A stretch of 64,000 nt of DNA from contig BSBM01000904.1 in assembly GCA_027924585.1 (NCBI GenBank), positions 19,739,001 through 19,803,000 on the forward strand, read 5' to 3'. The translations under genes and the position numbers were made by a program. This DNA is from Larix kaempferi (taxonomy: Eukaryota; Streptophyta; Pinopsida; Pinales; Pinaceae). How positions within the stretch are numbered: position 1 is the first letter of the stretch; every line of letters begins with the position of its first letter. Shown piece after piece: positions 24,424 to 35,699 of this stretch. The notes below the pieces were generated by a model, which saw only the letters and a program-made list of their open reading frames with translations, did no database searches and was not told the DNA's origin.

Positions 24424-25104
24424 TTACACACCAGCAAACTCATGTGAAAGAGAGGATTTAAGAACCTCTTCAGATTCTAGAGCATGAACTGGCTTATCTT
24501 GCTCAGAATTCAAAATAGAATATATTGAGAACATGAATGAGGAAAGGATAATATCTCCAAAATGATCAACTTCATTAGTTGTGTCACTTTCATCTGCATC
24601 AACTACATTAGAAGGGGGCAATTCGAAACTGTCTTCAACTTCTAGATCAGCAACAAAGGAAGGAATGTCTTCAACATGAAATTTATGTGTTGAATCTGCA
24701 ACTTCTTCTTCATCTTGAACAACTTCATCATGAGAGATGATTGAGGCCGAGACATAATTAGAGAGAACACTTAAAGAGGTATCAATGGGCCCATTCTCCA
24801 AATAATTTTCACCAATCTCTTCATTTTTCTTTCCAAATGATTTGTCCAGTTGGGCCCATAGATCACTTGGATGTTCAACATTTTCCATGAGGTAGCGCAT
24901 ACTAGGAGACATAGCAATACACATTTCTCCAAAGGCTCTGTCACATTCATTTAGCCAATCATTCTCTTCTTCATAGGAAGCAAAATATCTCATAACACCA
25001 ATACACATATCAAAAAGACCTTGCCTCTTCAGATATGCTATCATCTTTGGTTTCCAATCCTCATAGTTGAATGGAGAGAGAGGAGCAATTGCTTTCAGAT
25101 TCAT
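24424..25104 (-). CDS. Copia gag open reading frame of a pol-less element
   Basis: A 226-codon frame with ATG at 25104. The N-terminus LSPFNYEDWKPKMIAYLKRQ is the typical copia gag opening, followed by PSDLWAQLDKSFGKK. The second half is very acidic (VVQDEEEVADS, VDADESDTTNEVDH). No zinc knuckle follows and the pol region is absent, so any product would be a truncated Gag. The frame is intact, either because the element is young or because this shortened form is used. Expression is not shown. Confidence 0.6.
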   Translation of the reverse strand: MNLKAIAPLSPFNYEDWKPKMIAYLKRQGLFDMCIGVMRYFASYEEENDWLNECDRAFGEMCIAMSPSMRYLMENVEHPSDLWAQLDKSFGKKNEEIGENYLENGPIDTSLSVLSNYVSASIISHDEVVQDEEEVADSTHKFHVEDIPSFVADLEVEDSFELPPSNVVDADESDTTNEVDHFGDIILSSFMFSIYSILNSEQDKPVHALESEEVLKSSLSHEFAGV

Positions 25105-25437
25105 GGAAGCTGTTGTAGAATACCTGCAAAAACAATGGAAAAATATATAGATGATTGTTACTGAATCTATTGAACACTACTTTAGGACAGTAGGCACTTT
25201 TATCTGGATCCTTCACACCTGGCTAGACCTTAAAGTATTTCTCCAATGAATTCAATGCAATGGCACCAGGATTTGCGGTGGAAATCCAAAGGCTTCTGGT
25301 GCTCTACTGAAAGTAGGTGCTCAATATACTATTGGAACAGCTGCTGCTGCTGCAATTGCTGCATCTATTGCTACTGCTACAACTGTTGCAATTGCTACAC
25401 CTGATGCACTCAAAATCTCTCATGATCTCTGATACCA

Positions 25438-25930
25438 TGTGAAACTCCATAGGGATAGATCACTGAGCTAGAGCAAACCTCACAATTTCACACTGTTATT
25501 ACTAAGAAGAATTAGACAAAGACATGGATCAATTCACTCATAAAACTAAAACACACATGAAAAAAATGTTGTTGATACATTAATTAGCTGTAAGCTGGAA
25601 ATAAGAAAGTGTTACAATAGAATGAATTCGATGCTCTGGGAGGATTCGAATTCACCTCAAGTATAGGCTTAGTTTACATTGGAACCATCTCCCGATAAGG
25701 TTCAGTGGACATTGATGATGAATAATCAGTTAACTGAGGTAGAACTGAGCATAACTTAATCATGTGGGAACCAAAATAAGGGAGGAGACTCCAAGGGAGA
25801 GAAATACTGACTTGTAGTGGTCAAAATAGGTGCTCCTACACTCAGTAGCAGTGAAAATAGGTGTAAAAGTCTGTTAACTAGGCAATCAAGGGGACAATGT
25901 GCCCTAAATCATGGAACTAACTGTGCTAAC
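25438..25930 (-). repeat. 5-prime LTR (truncated) of the pol-less copia element
   Basis: Homologous to 23023 onward for about 490 bp, then abruptly different after gctaac. The primer-binding site abuts its inner edge at 25437. Confidence 0.85.
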
Positions 25931-27469
25931 ATTCATGAAGGAGATCAAGCAAAATCAAGACAAGTGTCACTTGGGCTAATGTAACACACATGTAACAACC
26001 AAGATTAACACTAATTCAAGTTAATGAACCAAGACGAGAGAAATTCGAGATTCTTGGAGGGAAAGGAGGCCAAGGAGGTTATTAAAAGAGGATCAACTCG
26101 AATTGGGTCAACTTCTGGATTTTTTTTTTTCACTCTTGGAGAGCTTAGCTTGTCCATGCACGGTGGGTGTTTGGCCTTCCCTGTTATTGAACCAATTTCG
26201 AAGGTGAAAGATTCTTGTCCAATTTGTTTAGAGGAGAGTCCATTCATACCTCTTATCAGAGATTAATGAAGTTGTTTTGTTACAGTTTCTATTCCCTCTA
26301 CAGTTCGATTGCATCTCTTATGTCTTTCTCCACTATCTCTTCTTACATTCTCTTCTCAATGTCTATGTTCTAGTGTTGATGGTGCACTCATAATTGTATG
26401 AAACTTGTGGAGGATGATTATATGACTCCATTGTTATGATATCTGATGTATGAGACTATATTGAACTGAAAATTTGATCCATAGCTAAAAAAAGTATGTC
26501 TTTCATGTAAACATTCCAAGGAAACCACTAATTCGAGCTAGTTTCCCCTCAACTTTCATATGGAATTTTTGGGGTAGTTTTATATATGTTTTGCATCAGA
26601 TTTCCACTGATTTTTTGCAGCCTATGATTACCGTTGATGAGAAAATTGATTTATGCACAGCCCTTGGGGATTGGATTAAATCTTATGCAATAATTTTCAC
26701 GTCCGATGCTTTCACCTTCCAAACAATGTATATGTGTTACAACGTTCTGATTGAGGGGTGAAATAATCAGTTGTAGACCGTGAGTAATGATTAATTTTGG
26801 TTTTCAATTAATCCCTCTATCCATTCCAAGTCTCTGTTAAAAAATTAGTGAGTTTCGTACAGTGTTTGGGAATCCAAAAAGCTCAAAGACTAGTGGGAGA
26901 TTTTAACATTGAATTCCCTAGTATGTTCTCCTTTCACTCCTTCTTGATAAATTCAAGCCATGAATGTCTTTAATAAGTGTCTGAGTGCCCAGCATATGCA
27001 TTAGGATGTCCTAAGACCCCTCAAGCCCTTCTAGACATAATTCGAGAGCCTTTGGGAGCCTTTGGGACAGTTTTGGGTTTCACTTGTCCAAGGTTCGAAA
27101 TTGGCCAAAATTGAACAAATTTTTATATTAGGGATATTACAGTTTTGTAGTGTCTTATCAAAACCAACATGTATAGAAATATTTGACATATGATCCTTCC
27201 TAATTAATTAAATTCTTCATTCTTCTGGTATGAGTAGGGTATATAGGCTCAGTGTGATCTTGCTAATTGCATTTGAGGATTGGCATTGATAAAGCTTAAT
27301 TAAATAAATTGGGGGACAAGCATGAAATGTATCATACATGGATGTGATTTCAAGCATATGGAATAAGCATGCTAATATTGCAATGAGTTGCTTGGTTCAC
27401 AAGATATCATAATATCCTTCAACTATAACACAATGCAATTCAACATCCTTACTTGAGTTCCTTGGATTA
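25931..27469. other. Intergenic, no gene assigned
   Basis: A plus-strand 80-codon frame at 26024-26266 ends with SCPICLEESPF, which recalls the start of a RING finger, but nothing else of that fold is present and no exon context is visible. I leave it unassigned. The rest is AT-rich spacer. Confidence 0.4.
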
Positions 27470-27905
27470 TGTTGGAGAACTAGGGGATTAGGTATATCAG
27501 AAAGCTAGTTATTCCAAGAAAGATATGGTGCCTAAATACATCATCACAACACTTAAGCACAACTGAGCATAGCTCAACATACGTAGAAGTGTTATAGGTA
27601 ATCAAAATATTTCCATACACAACACATATCACAATTTTATATTATAGTTCAAACCATAAGGCCATATCGTGTAGAACCAAGATGTAACCAACCCCCTTGA
27701 AGTGAGGAAGAAAACATCCACTTAGACTGGTGAGGGAACATAGAAAACTCCTTGCTTTTTTTATTTTTATTTTGCACACTAGTTGACTACATTCATGTAA
27801 CTACTTGACGAATTGATAGCACAATTGATCACTTAGTCGAATGTTGATTGAATATATCTAGAAGATATAGAGGTATAATGAACCTACTTAAGTGTGTTTC
27901 CAACA
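27470..27905 (-). repeat. Copia 3-prime LTR
   Basis: 436 bp with TG...CA ends (plus strand starts TGTTGGAGAACTAGGGG and ends ttccaaca). It shares blocks such as gtatgttgagctatgctca and gtgtatggaaat with the LTR remnant at 47592-47912. Confidence 0.7.
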
Positions 27906-29006
27906 AAACCCTAAGTTAGTACGATGCTTTGGATATTCAAGAGCTAAAAAAAAAAAAATTTAAGCCCCATGATCATGCAACTTCCTAAAGCCTAAATAGA
28001 GCCCAAAGCTTGATAAGATTAAATTTTGATAGAGGCTTCATAAAGATATCAACATCCTAATCATATGTCTTGCAATAAACAAGATTCACAATATCATCAT
28101 GTACTAATTGTCTCGGGTAATGAGCATGGATATCCACATGCTTCATATTAATGTGTGCAACATGATTCACTACAAAATGTATCGCACTTTGATTATCACA
28201 ATATATCATAGTTGATGCTTCAACTAAAAAATCAAGTTTGCTCAAAAGATGTTGAATCCATATATCACCTCTACACCAACATGCACTAGATCATGGTATT
28301 ATGATTATGTGGTAGAAAGTGAGACCACCTTTGGCTTCTTACAAGACCAAATGATAGGTATTGAGCTAAGATGAATCACACAGTTAGATGTAGACTTTCT
28401 ATCTTCACCATATCCAACCCAATCCAAGTTGGTGTAACTAACCAATTGATTTACTTTATCACTGCAATAATTTATACCAAGCTGGTAAGTGCCCTTCATA
28501 TAATGAATAATTCTCTTTGTAGCCTTAAGGTGTCTTTCTTGCGTATATTCGACATAAACCAAGAAACCATATAAATAATAAAGGAAGTTTGTCGACTATG
28601 AGTTAAATAGATAAGGAAACCAACAAGCCATCAATAAAGTGTAGCAACAACTTTCATAGAATCACACTCTTTGGTTAGCTTCTTCACTCATGACCAATAA
28701 ATTGTAGGACATGGTTTATAGTATTCCGTTATGAATTTCTATAAAAATTTCAACACATATTTAGGTTGAGAAATAAAGACACCATCATCCATTTGTAAAA
28801 CTTGAATGCCCCAAAAGAAATGTAACATACCAAGGTTAGTCATCTCAATTGAATTTGCCAATTATTTCTTCAAATCCAAAATCAAACCAACATTACTTCC
28901 AGTAGTCACCAAGTCATCCACATATAATGTAAACATTAATGTTTTATTATTAACATGTAATACATAAATACTTCAATTTTATTCACAATGTTGGAAATCA
29001 ATATTT

Positions 29007-29213
29007 GCATATCATGCCTTAGGGGCCTGTCAATTGGGTCTATCCTAGGTAGTTTCCCCACCTAAGATCAAATCCCACAAGTGACCTGTTTGAGCTCTTA
29101 ATGAACATATTGTTGTATTGGCCTTAAGTATCGAAAAACTTGGTTTACCCTAGGTACCATCCTTAGAATGAGGGGAAGTGCTTGTTGGGTTTCCCTAGGA
29201 TATGCATATCATG
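29007..29213 (+). mobile_element. Au-like SINE inserted in copia reverse transcriptase
   Basis: The body at 29017-29203 is flanked by a 10-bp direct repeat gcatatcatg (29007-29016 and 29204-29213). It carries a B-box-like region cacctaagatcaaatccc and the layout of plant Au SINEs. The interrupted copia RT frame resumes on each side. The family name is by resemblance only. Confidence 0.55.
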
Positions 29214-29326
29214 GAAAAAAACCATGCCTTTAGGGCCTATTTTAGATCATGTAAGGATTTGTTCAATCAACATACAAGACTACAATCTACCATCCTTTTC
29301 AAATATGTGGAGTTTCTCCATGCCAA

Positions 29327-29494
29327 CATAGATCCATCTTAAACCCGGATCTATCAAGCAATGAGAGGGATCCAATTTCTTGAGTCGTAATTTTTTTCCT
29401 TTATGTGTAAAAAAATTAACATAAAAAAATTTACACCTCAAGAAATTTGATCCCTCTCTGTGCTTGTTAGATCTATGTTTAAGATGGATCTATG
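29327..29494. mobile_element. Foldback MITE, about 168 bp
   Basis: Two arms of about 65 bp are inverted copies. The left arm starts CATAGATCCATCTTAAAC and the right arm ends GTTTAAGATGGATCTATG. Both arms contain gagagggatc and tttcttgag in mirrored order, with a short T/A-rich loop. A TA dinucleotide at each end could be the target duplication. It sits inside the copia RT region. Confidence 0.65.
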
Positions 29495-31520
29495 CTACTT
29501 TTAATTTTTTTATTTTATGATCTGACATGATTTTTTTTTAATTATTGGTCACATTACGTTACATTGTTACATTACATCAGTACAACATCTCCCCCATACT
29601 GGGATGTAGAGGACCTTGCTACTCTCGGTGAAATAAATCTCTTTAGTGAGATCACCGTGTAGAAATGCACTTTTGACATCCATTTGATGTACCTCCCATA
29701 AAAAAATGAGTAGCAAGTGAAATAATTAGTCGAATAAAATTAATCTTTGCAACAAGGGAAAACATTTTAGTGTAGTTAATGCCTTTTGCTAAGAAAAACC
29801 TTTTTCTACCAAATGAGCCTTATGTCTTTGAATAGCACATTCAAGCATTAATTTGCTCTTTTATAACCATTGACACTTCACCACATTCTTTCTTTGTGGT
29901 TGAGGAACTAAGTCACATGCATCAATCTTCATCAATGAATGAGACTCATTAGTCATAAAATTCTCTCATTCATATTACCCGTGTGCATGTGCATATATTT
30001 GGATCGCATGTCTCTAGCACATGTGAGATGAGAGAAAAAATACAAAATTGTTTTTGACTTCTAATCTTCTTGCGTCATTGATATATATCCTACATTAGCT
30101 CCAATAGCTTCAATTGTCTTGGTCAACCACTTAGGAAGAGAACTACCCTTTGTTAAAGGAGTTCATATACTAAGATCACCATTTCTGAATTGAATAGGGG
30201 TTCCTACACTTGTGGCCTGGCCGAGTATACTTTGGAAGGTTGAATACAAATTGATTTTGGTAAAAAAATCAATTGTCTAGAGTGAAGTAATCAATTGATC
30301 GAAAATTCCATAGAACTTCTAAAGAATCACTGACCAACAAACTAGAAGAGGAGTTCAATATAGTGACACTTGAGGTCTTCTCATTAGATACAACATCTCT
30401 TCTATAGAAATTTTTTTATTTGAAGGGGTCAAACAACATGTAGGCCTTCGGCTTTTCAGACTAACCCATCACGATTCAAGCTACATGACTCTTCGCATCT
30501 AATTTCATTATTTTATCATCCAAAATGTGTTCCCATGTTAGTATGTGCATACAAAGATTCTAAGATGTACATTTGAGGTTTTTCTCTCACTCCATTTCTT
30601 GATTAGAGTCACATCCCATATAGCTTTAGTCATTATTAGATTTAACAATAGAAAACTTTTTGCCCAAAACTTAGTCAACATGCCAGGTAGCTTTTAAAAT
30701 GCTTGTCCAAGTATTCTCCTCCATTGTTTGATCTTAAACATTTCATAGGTTGACCACATTACTTTTCATCTAATTAATGCACTGAATTCTTTGAAATTTT
30801 CAAAGACATGAATCGTATTCTTCAAGAAAGATACTCAGGTATACCTAGAAAAATTATTTGTGAGGATAAAAAGAATATCTTGCAACAACTAGTGATGGTT
30901 TGCTTAGGGAACATAGGTCATATGGACAAGTTCCAAGTGATTCTTTTCTCTCCAAGATTTCCTTGTTTCAAAGGTATCCAAATGATACTTTCTAAGCATA
31001 CACCCTTCACATATTCCATCATGGGGAACAACCTTAGGTGGTTTAGCAACCATGTAATGTTTTACCATCAATTTCAAGCTTCGAAACTTTAGATGTACAA
31101 GTCATTTATGCCAAATTATGCTTTGATTGTTGGTCTAATATATGAGTGAAGTTGGTCCTGGATATTCCTTGGGAAAGTCACATAACATATAAAACCTATC
31201 CTTGAAGTCAAGAAAACCCTGGGTGATAACAACAAGAATTTTTGCATGTCCTTCACAATAAACCAATATGACCAAAATCCTAACTTCTTGCTAGTTTGAG
31301 TTAGTTGGGGTACATACAAGAAATTTGACACTCAAACTAGGTACATGATACACATTAGTGATCTCACCATTCTCACATTGAATCCTGCAAAAACCAACAA
31401 TTATAAGTGCATAATCATTCACTACAAAGATTTATTTTTTATAGCTTTGCTTAATGAAGAAAGAAGAGAGCCATGTTTAGCCATATGATGGTTGCAACTA
31501 GAGTTGTTGTCCATTCAATT

Positions 31521-32339
31521 CAAGAAGTGTGAGCATGCAAGGATTGAAAAGCACTAAAAAATAATTTATAGATATCTTCCTTACCTTATGAAGTTTGGTG
31601 ATGTAAGTCACTTTATCTTTTAGTTGACACATGTTCTTCAAGAATTTTTGCTTTCATGTCTAGGTACTTAGTTTTCTACCAACCAGCCTTCTCATGAATT
31701 TCTCACAATAAATGCAAATCTCTTTTTTTCTACCTTTCTTAATCAAAATCTCATTACCATGTTATTTTTTTTTAAGTTTGATCGATGCAATCATGTTCTT
31801 TCTCTTGAATACATTATTAACCTCTTTCTCTATAATTATATCAACACTTGCCTTTCAACCAATGAACTTGTTAATTAACCTAAATTTCCCTTCATCCAAC
31901 AATTTCAATATAAAATATCTTTCTCTATAATTATATACACTTGCCTTTCAACAAATGAACTTGTTAATCAACCTAAATTTCCCTTCATCAAACAATTTCA
32001 ATATAAAATAACTCATATTTTAATAGAAAGTGTGTTATTTTTCATATGTATCTTATTTGTTCTAATAGAATGAACATAATATATGGTGCAATGATATGAT
32101 TTCAATAGTTCTCCTTTTAATTTTTCTAAATACCAAATTGTTGATTGAATTTCTTTCAAGGTCTGCTTGGTCATCAATGTCATGCCAAGAATAACGAGAA
32201 TTTTGTGCATTGTCACTCTTTCCATCATTTCTCTTAGTCATCAATATGACGTTATAAGAGCTGTTATGTTGCAATCTTTCAAGGTGCAAGAGTCATGCAA
32301 ACTTTACTCATGAATTATAAAATAGATTTGGTGAAGTAT
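31521..32339. repeat. Spacer with a 95-bp tandem duplication
   Basis: The block beginning tctttctctataattata is repeated at 31823-31917 and 31918-32009. The minus-strand frame at 32062-32289 may be the decayed gag of the neighbouring copia element, but no motif proves it. Confidence 0.55.
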
Positions 32340-32449
32340 TTCTCCTCTTATAAAAAGAGGATAATAGACAGTAACAATCATTCCCATCTTCTCCTCTTAT
32401 AAAAAGAGGATACACAGTCACAGTCTTTCCCATCTACATATATGAATCA
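32340..32449 (+). promoter_or_regulatory. Duplicated core promoter of the acyl carrier protein gene
   Basis: A 49-bp unit is present twice (about 32340-32388 and 32389-32437). Each unit contains the short palindrome cctcttataaaaagagg with a TATA box (32349 and 32398). The second TATA box lies about 50 bp before the start codon, which suits a start site near 32430. An out-of-frame upstream ATG at 32442 opens a three-codon frame whose TGA overlaps the main ATG region. Confidence 0.6.
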
Positions 32450-33327
32450 ATGACACTTTCTATATCTTTCTCACCACTTTTCAGTTGTTCAGCCTTCATC
32501 CAAAACAAGGTAACTTTTCATTTTATTTCATTACAGATATGATTGAGTCTTTCATTGTTAGGTTTAGTTTTCAATTGTTCAGCCTTCATACAAAACAAGG
32601 TAACCTTTCATTATATACATGATTCAGTCTTTCATTGTTTGCTTTTTTGAACTGATTATGAAACGAACTCTTAAAATGGAGTTGCAATGCAAAATATTTT
32701 ACGGCAATCTGGTCCTCTTTAACCATTTGGAGTTGTAGTGCAAAATGTTTTACAGCAATCTGGTCCTCTTTAACCATTTTATCTTACAGAAAAGAAGATC
32801 CATTGCTCAACTAGCCACTGCTCCCTGTTATGGGACTTTAGCAAGATTTAACTCGAAAGTTGGCAGCTTGAAAGTATCATGTTCTGTAAGTATAGTTAAG
32901 AATGGATGCACCATAGCAAAATGTTACTGTTTCCTTATTGAGATCTTAACTCATAATATGATGATTTTAGAACTTTGTAACTCTGTTTCTTTGTTTACGC
33001 AGATTGAATCAGAAATAACAAAAAAAGTTCAATTTATTGTTGCAAAGCATATAGCCATAGATCCAAATTCTCTCAAACCCGACTCCAAGTGGTATGATCT
33101 GGGGATCGATTCATTAGATGGGGTATGCAAATTACCATTGCATTCGTTTGATTTCTAACTTTTCAACAACTCTTGACATTTTATTATTTGTGTCTGTGTA
33201 GACTGAGATCATGATGGATATAGAACATGAATTTGATTTTCACGTGGATGCAACTGTGGCTGCAAAGGTCTCTACAGTTCAGGAGGCAGTTAAACTTATC
33301 CAGGACGTCCATGGAAAAATTGAATAA
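32450..33327 (+). CDS. ACP: Plastid-type acyl carrier protein, four exons
   Basis: Carries growing acyl chains on phosphopantetheine in plastid fatty acid synthesis (family role). I assembled four exons with GT/AG borders, all in phase 0: 32450-32509, 32790-32885, 33003-33122 and 33202-33327, giving 133 residues. Exons 1-2 encode a Ser/Arg-rich transit peptide (MTLSISFSPLFSCSAF... to KVSCS). The ACP domain starts in exon 3 and contains the attachment motif LGIDSLD, with Ser89. Exon 4 encodes the helix TEIMMDIEHEFDF and the closing STVQEAVKLIQ. Length and three-intron structure match plant plastid ACP genes. The mature region is divergent from typical ACPs (for example KWYDLGIDSLDG). Three local tandem duplications lie in the promoter, exon 1/intron 1 and intron 1. 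The exon chain is an inference without transcript support. Confidence 0.8.
32478..32635 (+). repeat. 90-bp tandem duplication of exon 1 end and its splice donor
   Basis: The segment ttgttcagccttcat...caaaacaag followed by gtaac occurs at about 32478-32567 and again at 32568-32635. It therefore duplicates the exon 1 3-prime end and donor (first GT at 32510, second at 32600). Reading through the first donor meets a stop (ata tga), so the second donor would not extend the protein. Confidence 0.8.
32678..32780 (+). repeat. 51-bp tandem duplication at the 3-prime end of ACP intron 1
   Basis: ggagttg-(c/t)a-(a/g)tgcaaaat and ggtcctctttaaccattt blocks recur at 32678 and 32729. The second copy runs into the pyrimidine-rich acceptor tract ending at 32789. 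Confidence 0.8.
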
Positions 33328-34544
33328 CACTCTGATCTAAACAACATTGCCTTCTTAATTAGTATTGAACATGAACTATATTTAAAAGAGGAGGAGGTTG
33401 ACAATTTATATAGTCATCCTGAATAAGAGAAGTGTTTAAATAGCTGAGTGGGAAAACAAAGAAGTATAAATTATTATAATAAAATTAACAATGTTTCATT
33501 GAGTTGAAGTTTAATAATGGCTGACTTCTGAGGAATCGGTATACAGTGGCGACGTTGCAGGCACTCAACTTATCATTGTAACATCCACTTTTCCAATTTT
33601 GCAATGGTGAATAGGATCAGATTCGCAGTTGCAAAGTCTAATGTAGGTTACAAAATTGAGAACTTTGGTTTGAACAAAAATCAATCACAAAGTTAAAGGA
33701 TGATTTTTATATGTAGATCTTTTAAATAAAAACTAAATTCCATTTTGCTATCTTTTACTTCCATAATATGTTACATAGTGAGTTTTGAGTTTTGAACTTA
33801 AGAGGGGAGTATAACAACTATGACATGCAACTATTACAAAACATGATGAATATTTATGCTGTTAAGGTCTTTCCATGGTTTTCAAGAGTCCAAAACAGGT
33901 CAACTAAAACTCACCAAATATACTATCTAACCAAGTTTTTCAAAACCCTATTTACAAAGTTGGGATGTTCAACTGAGCTTGCAAAAAGACGCAATAAATA
34001 ATTGTGCTTGAATTAAGTATGTGAGATTTCCATGAAATGAGTAATCTAGCTTCATAATACAGTTGCACTCTAACGTCTAAGATATAGATCAGTTGACAAT
34101 AAAATACAAAAATATAATCACAATATAATTGAGTCGTCCAAATATAACGTGAACTCTACAGGCCAGTATTCCCCTTGATAACTAAAAAAGAAAAAGAAAA
34201 AATACAAATACACTCTACAACCCCGGTTCCATGTACCAACATAAAGGGATTTAGAAGCATCTTCGCCCTTATTTTACCATTACGAATATGTTTTGTGCCA
34301 TTGACGCGTACACAATTAATTGCAAACAGTTAGCAAGGACATCTCATCTCTTATTTTGCTGCCAATTCACATTCACAATCCAGTCGGTATAATAGTGCCT
34401 CTATTATTGTTAGCTCATCTATGGATCGGTATGGATCAGATTTTTTTTTTCACCGATCCTTTGCATATCTCGTTGTTACTCACCAGATCCTTTTCATATA
34501 TGGTTGTTACTTACTAAGTTGATTTTATGAGTTTCTTTACTATT
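33328..34544. other. Intergenic
   Basis: AT-rich, no gene, transposon terminus or strong repeat recognised. The first few hundred bases presumably include the ACP 3-prime UTR. Confidence 0.5.
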
Positions 34545-34843
34545 ATATACAAAAATGAATATAAAATAACTGTTAGTTTATTCATAGATATAATAACTTG
34601 TAATAAATGCATCATGGATCACTGATAGATGATAGATGATGCATGATGACTTGTAGTTACTGGTAGATAAACTGTATCTGATGCATTAACTGTGGATAAC
34701 TGGTAGCTAATGCATGATAACTAGTAGTTAATGGTGGATAACCCATAGCTGATGCAGGATAACTTGAGGCAGAAGAAGGTAGGTGATAGCATGTAGCTAA
34801 GGCATAGACAATGGGCGATTACAACTACTCATGACTGTGCTAG
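34545..34843 (+). mobile_element. Helitron-like fragment
   Basis: It has the internal ggataactggtagctaatgca-type repeats and the agaagaaggtaggtga block of copies A and B, and ends gactgtgCTAG at 34840-34843. The terminal hairpin and the 5-prime end are missing. A short reversed 5-prime-end motif (ccaaattctaagatataaac) lies separately near 34960. Confidence 0.5.
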
Positions 34844-34984
34844 ATCCTCGATAATTTAAAATGTTGTGGAATATGAAAAAACATAATGCTAAGGTGTAAG
34901 GGTAATGGTTAGCATCCTAAAGAAGGCCAAAGGGCTCTCCATGGAAGCCCAAATTCTAAGATATAAACACTTATGGGTGTAACA

Positions 34985-35320
34985 AGGTTTAACTCATAAT
35001 ATTACTCAAGTAGGGGATTATCTTGAAATAGTGGTCCAGCATGTGGTTGCACCTAAAACATTATTAGGCCCATAGATGGTAGAATAACACTTATTATTCT
35101 CTCCGCTTTTGGGTTTGGAGGTAGATCTCTAAAATTCCAAAAATTTAAGAAGATTTATGATAGTTGTCATTAGTTAAAGAGCTTAACAAATGCGAATTAA
35201 TTCATAGTATTACTTAAGTAGGGGAATTATCTTGAAATAGTGGTCCAACTTGTGGTTGCACCTAGAAAATTATTAGGTCCATAATTATTAGAATAGCACT
35301 TGTTATTCTCTCAGAACTGA
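34985..35320. repeat. Diverged direct repeat, spacing about 210 bp
   Basis: A block with gtaggggattatcttgaaat, followed by tggttgcaccta and a tattattctct end, is present at about 34990-35105 and again at 35200-35320. It is not part of a recognised element. Confidence 0.6.
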
Positions 35321-35368
35321 TGTCTATTAGTGTTCTTCTCTCCACATGAACTGATGTCTATGGCCTGT

Positions 35369-35612
35369 GATAACTGGCACTCAAATTGCCCCTGCCAGTG
35401 GCTGAAAATTTTCCGGTGAGGCACAGTTCCACTCGTTTTTTTTTGGAATTTCGACAATCTGGGTCGTCTTAAAATGGGCCAAAATCCTTAGGGACACAGT
35501 TCCATGGCATAGTTCCGCAGTAAATGGGTTGGAACTACGATTCTGCCCATTTTTATAACCGAATCTAGGAAACAAATCACCAAAAAACGAAGCAATTTGA
35601 GTGCTCGTTATC
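35369..35612. mobile_element. MITE-like TIR element, copy 1
   Basis: The ends are inverted: GATAACTGGCACTCAAATTG on the left and, read inward from the right, GATAACGAGCACTCAAATTG. The interior is non-coding. A second, reversed copy lies at 36238-36505. A target duplication is not evident. Confidence 0.6.
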
Positions 35613-35699
35613 CCACGCCGATGTCTGTTATGTCTGTTAGTGTTATTCTCTCCACATATAGGTGGGATAGAGGATCTTCAAAAATCCTAGAGTTCATGG

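Larger units (their letters stand above)
23023..25930 (-). mobile_element. Copia LTR element without pol
   Basis: A minus-strand element. The 3-prime LTR is 23023-23715 (on the plus strand it begins TGTGAAATTCC and ends ccaaca). Next to it lies a polypurine tract, seen as caccccccct from 23714 on. The 5-prime LTR starts at 25438. Its inner edge is followed on the minus strand by the primer site TGGTATCAGAGATCATG (25437-25421). A gag frame lies between, and protease, integrase and reverse transcriptase are missing. The 5-prime LTR is truncated at about 25930, where similarity to the other LTR stops. The LTRs are clearly homologous over about 490 bp with scattered differences. Confidence 0.85.
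27470..31520 (-). mobile_element. Degraded Ty1/copia element, minus strand
   Basis: A 3-prime LTR (27470-27905) is followed rightwards by pol in minus-strand order: RNase H, reverse transcriptase, integrase, pre-integrase and protease. No matching 5-prime LTR or primer site was found to the right. The LTR belongs to the same family as the element at 43060-47912. The reverse transcriptase region is interrupted by a SINE (29007-29213) and a foldback MITE (29327-29494). Confidence 0.8.
27960..31520 (-). pseudogene. Copia pol polyprotein remnant
   Basis: Readable minus-strand blocks, from N- to C-terminus, are as follows. A protease-like MAKHGSLLSSL lies near 31470. The pre-integrase GICEGCMLRKYH lies near 31030. 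The integrase RSNNGGEYLDKHF lies near 30715. The RT blocks are KGINYTKMFSLVAKINFIR near 29760, LNKSLHDLK near 29250 and LYVDDLVTTGSN near 28915. The RNase H blocks are YTNLDWVGYGEDRKSTS (28305-28562) and IYCDNQSAIHFV (28057-28245), ending DVDIFMKPLSK. There are many stops. The YVDD catalytic box is intact, but the frame is not. Confidence 0.8.

Noticed and set aside
26024-26266. Possible RING-finger start (SCPICLEE)
   Set aside because: Only the first two cysteines are present, the frame stops shortly after, and no exon with the remaining zinc ligands was found nearby.
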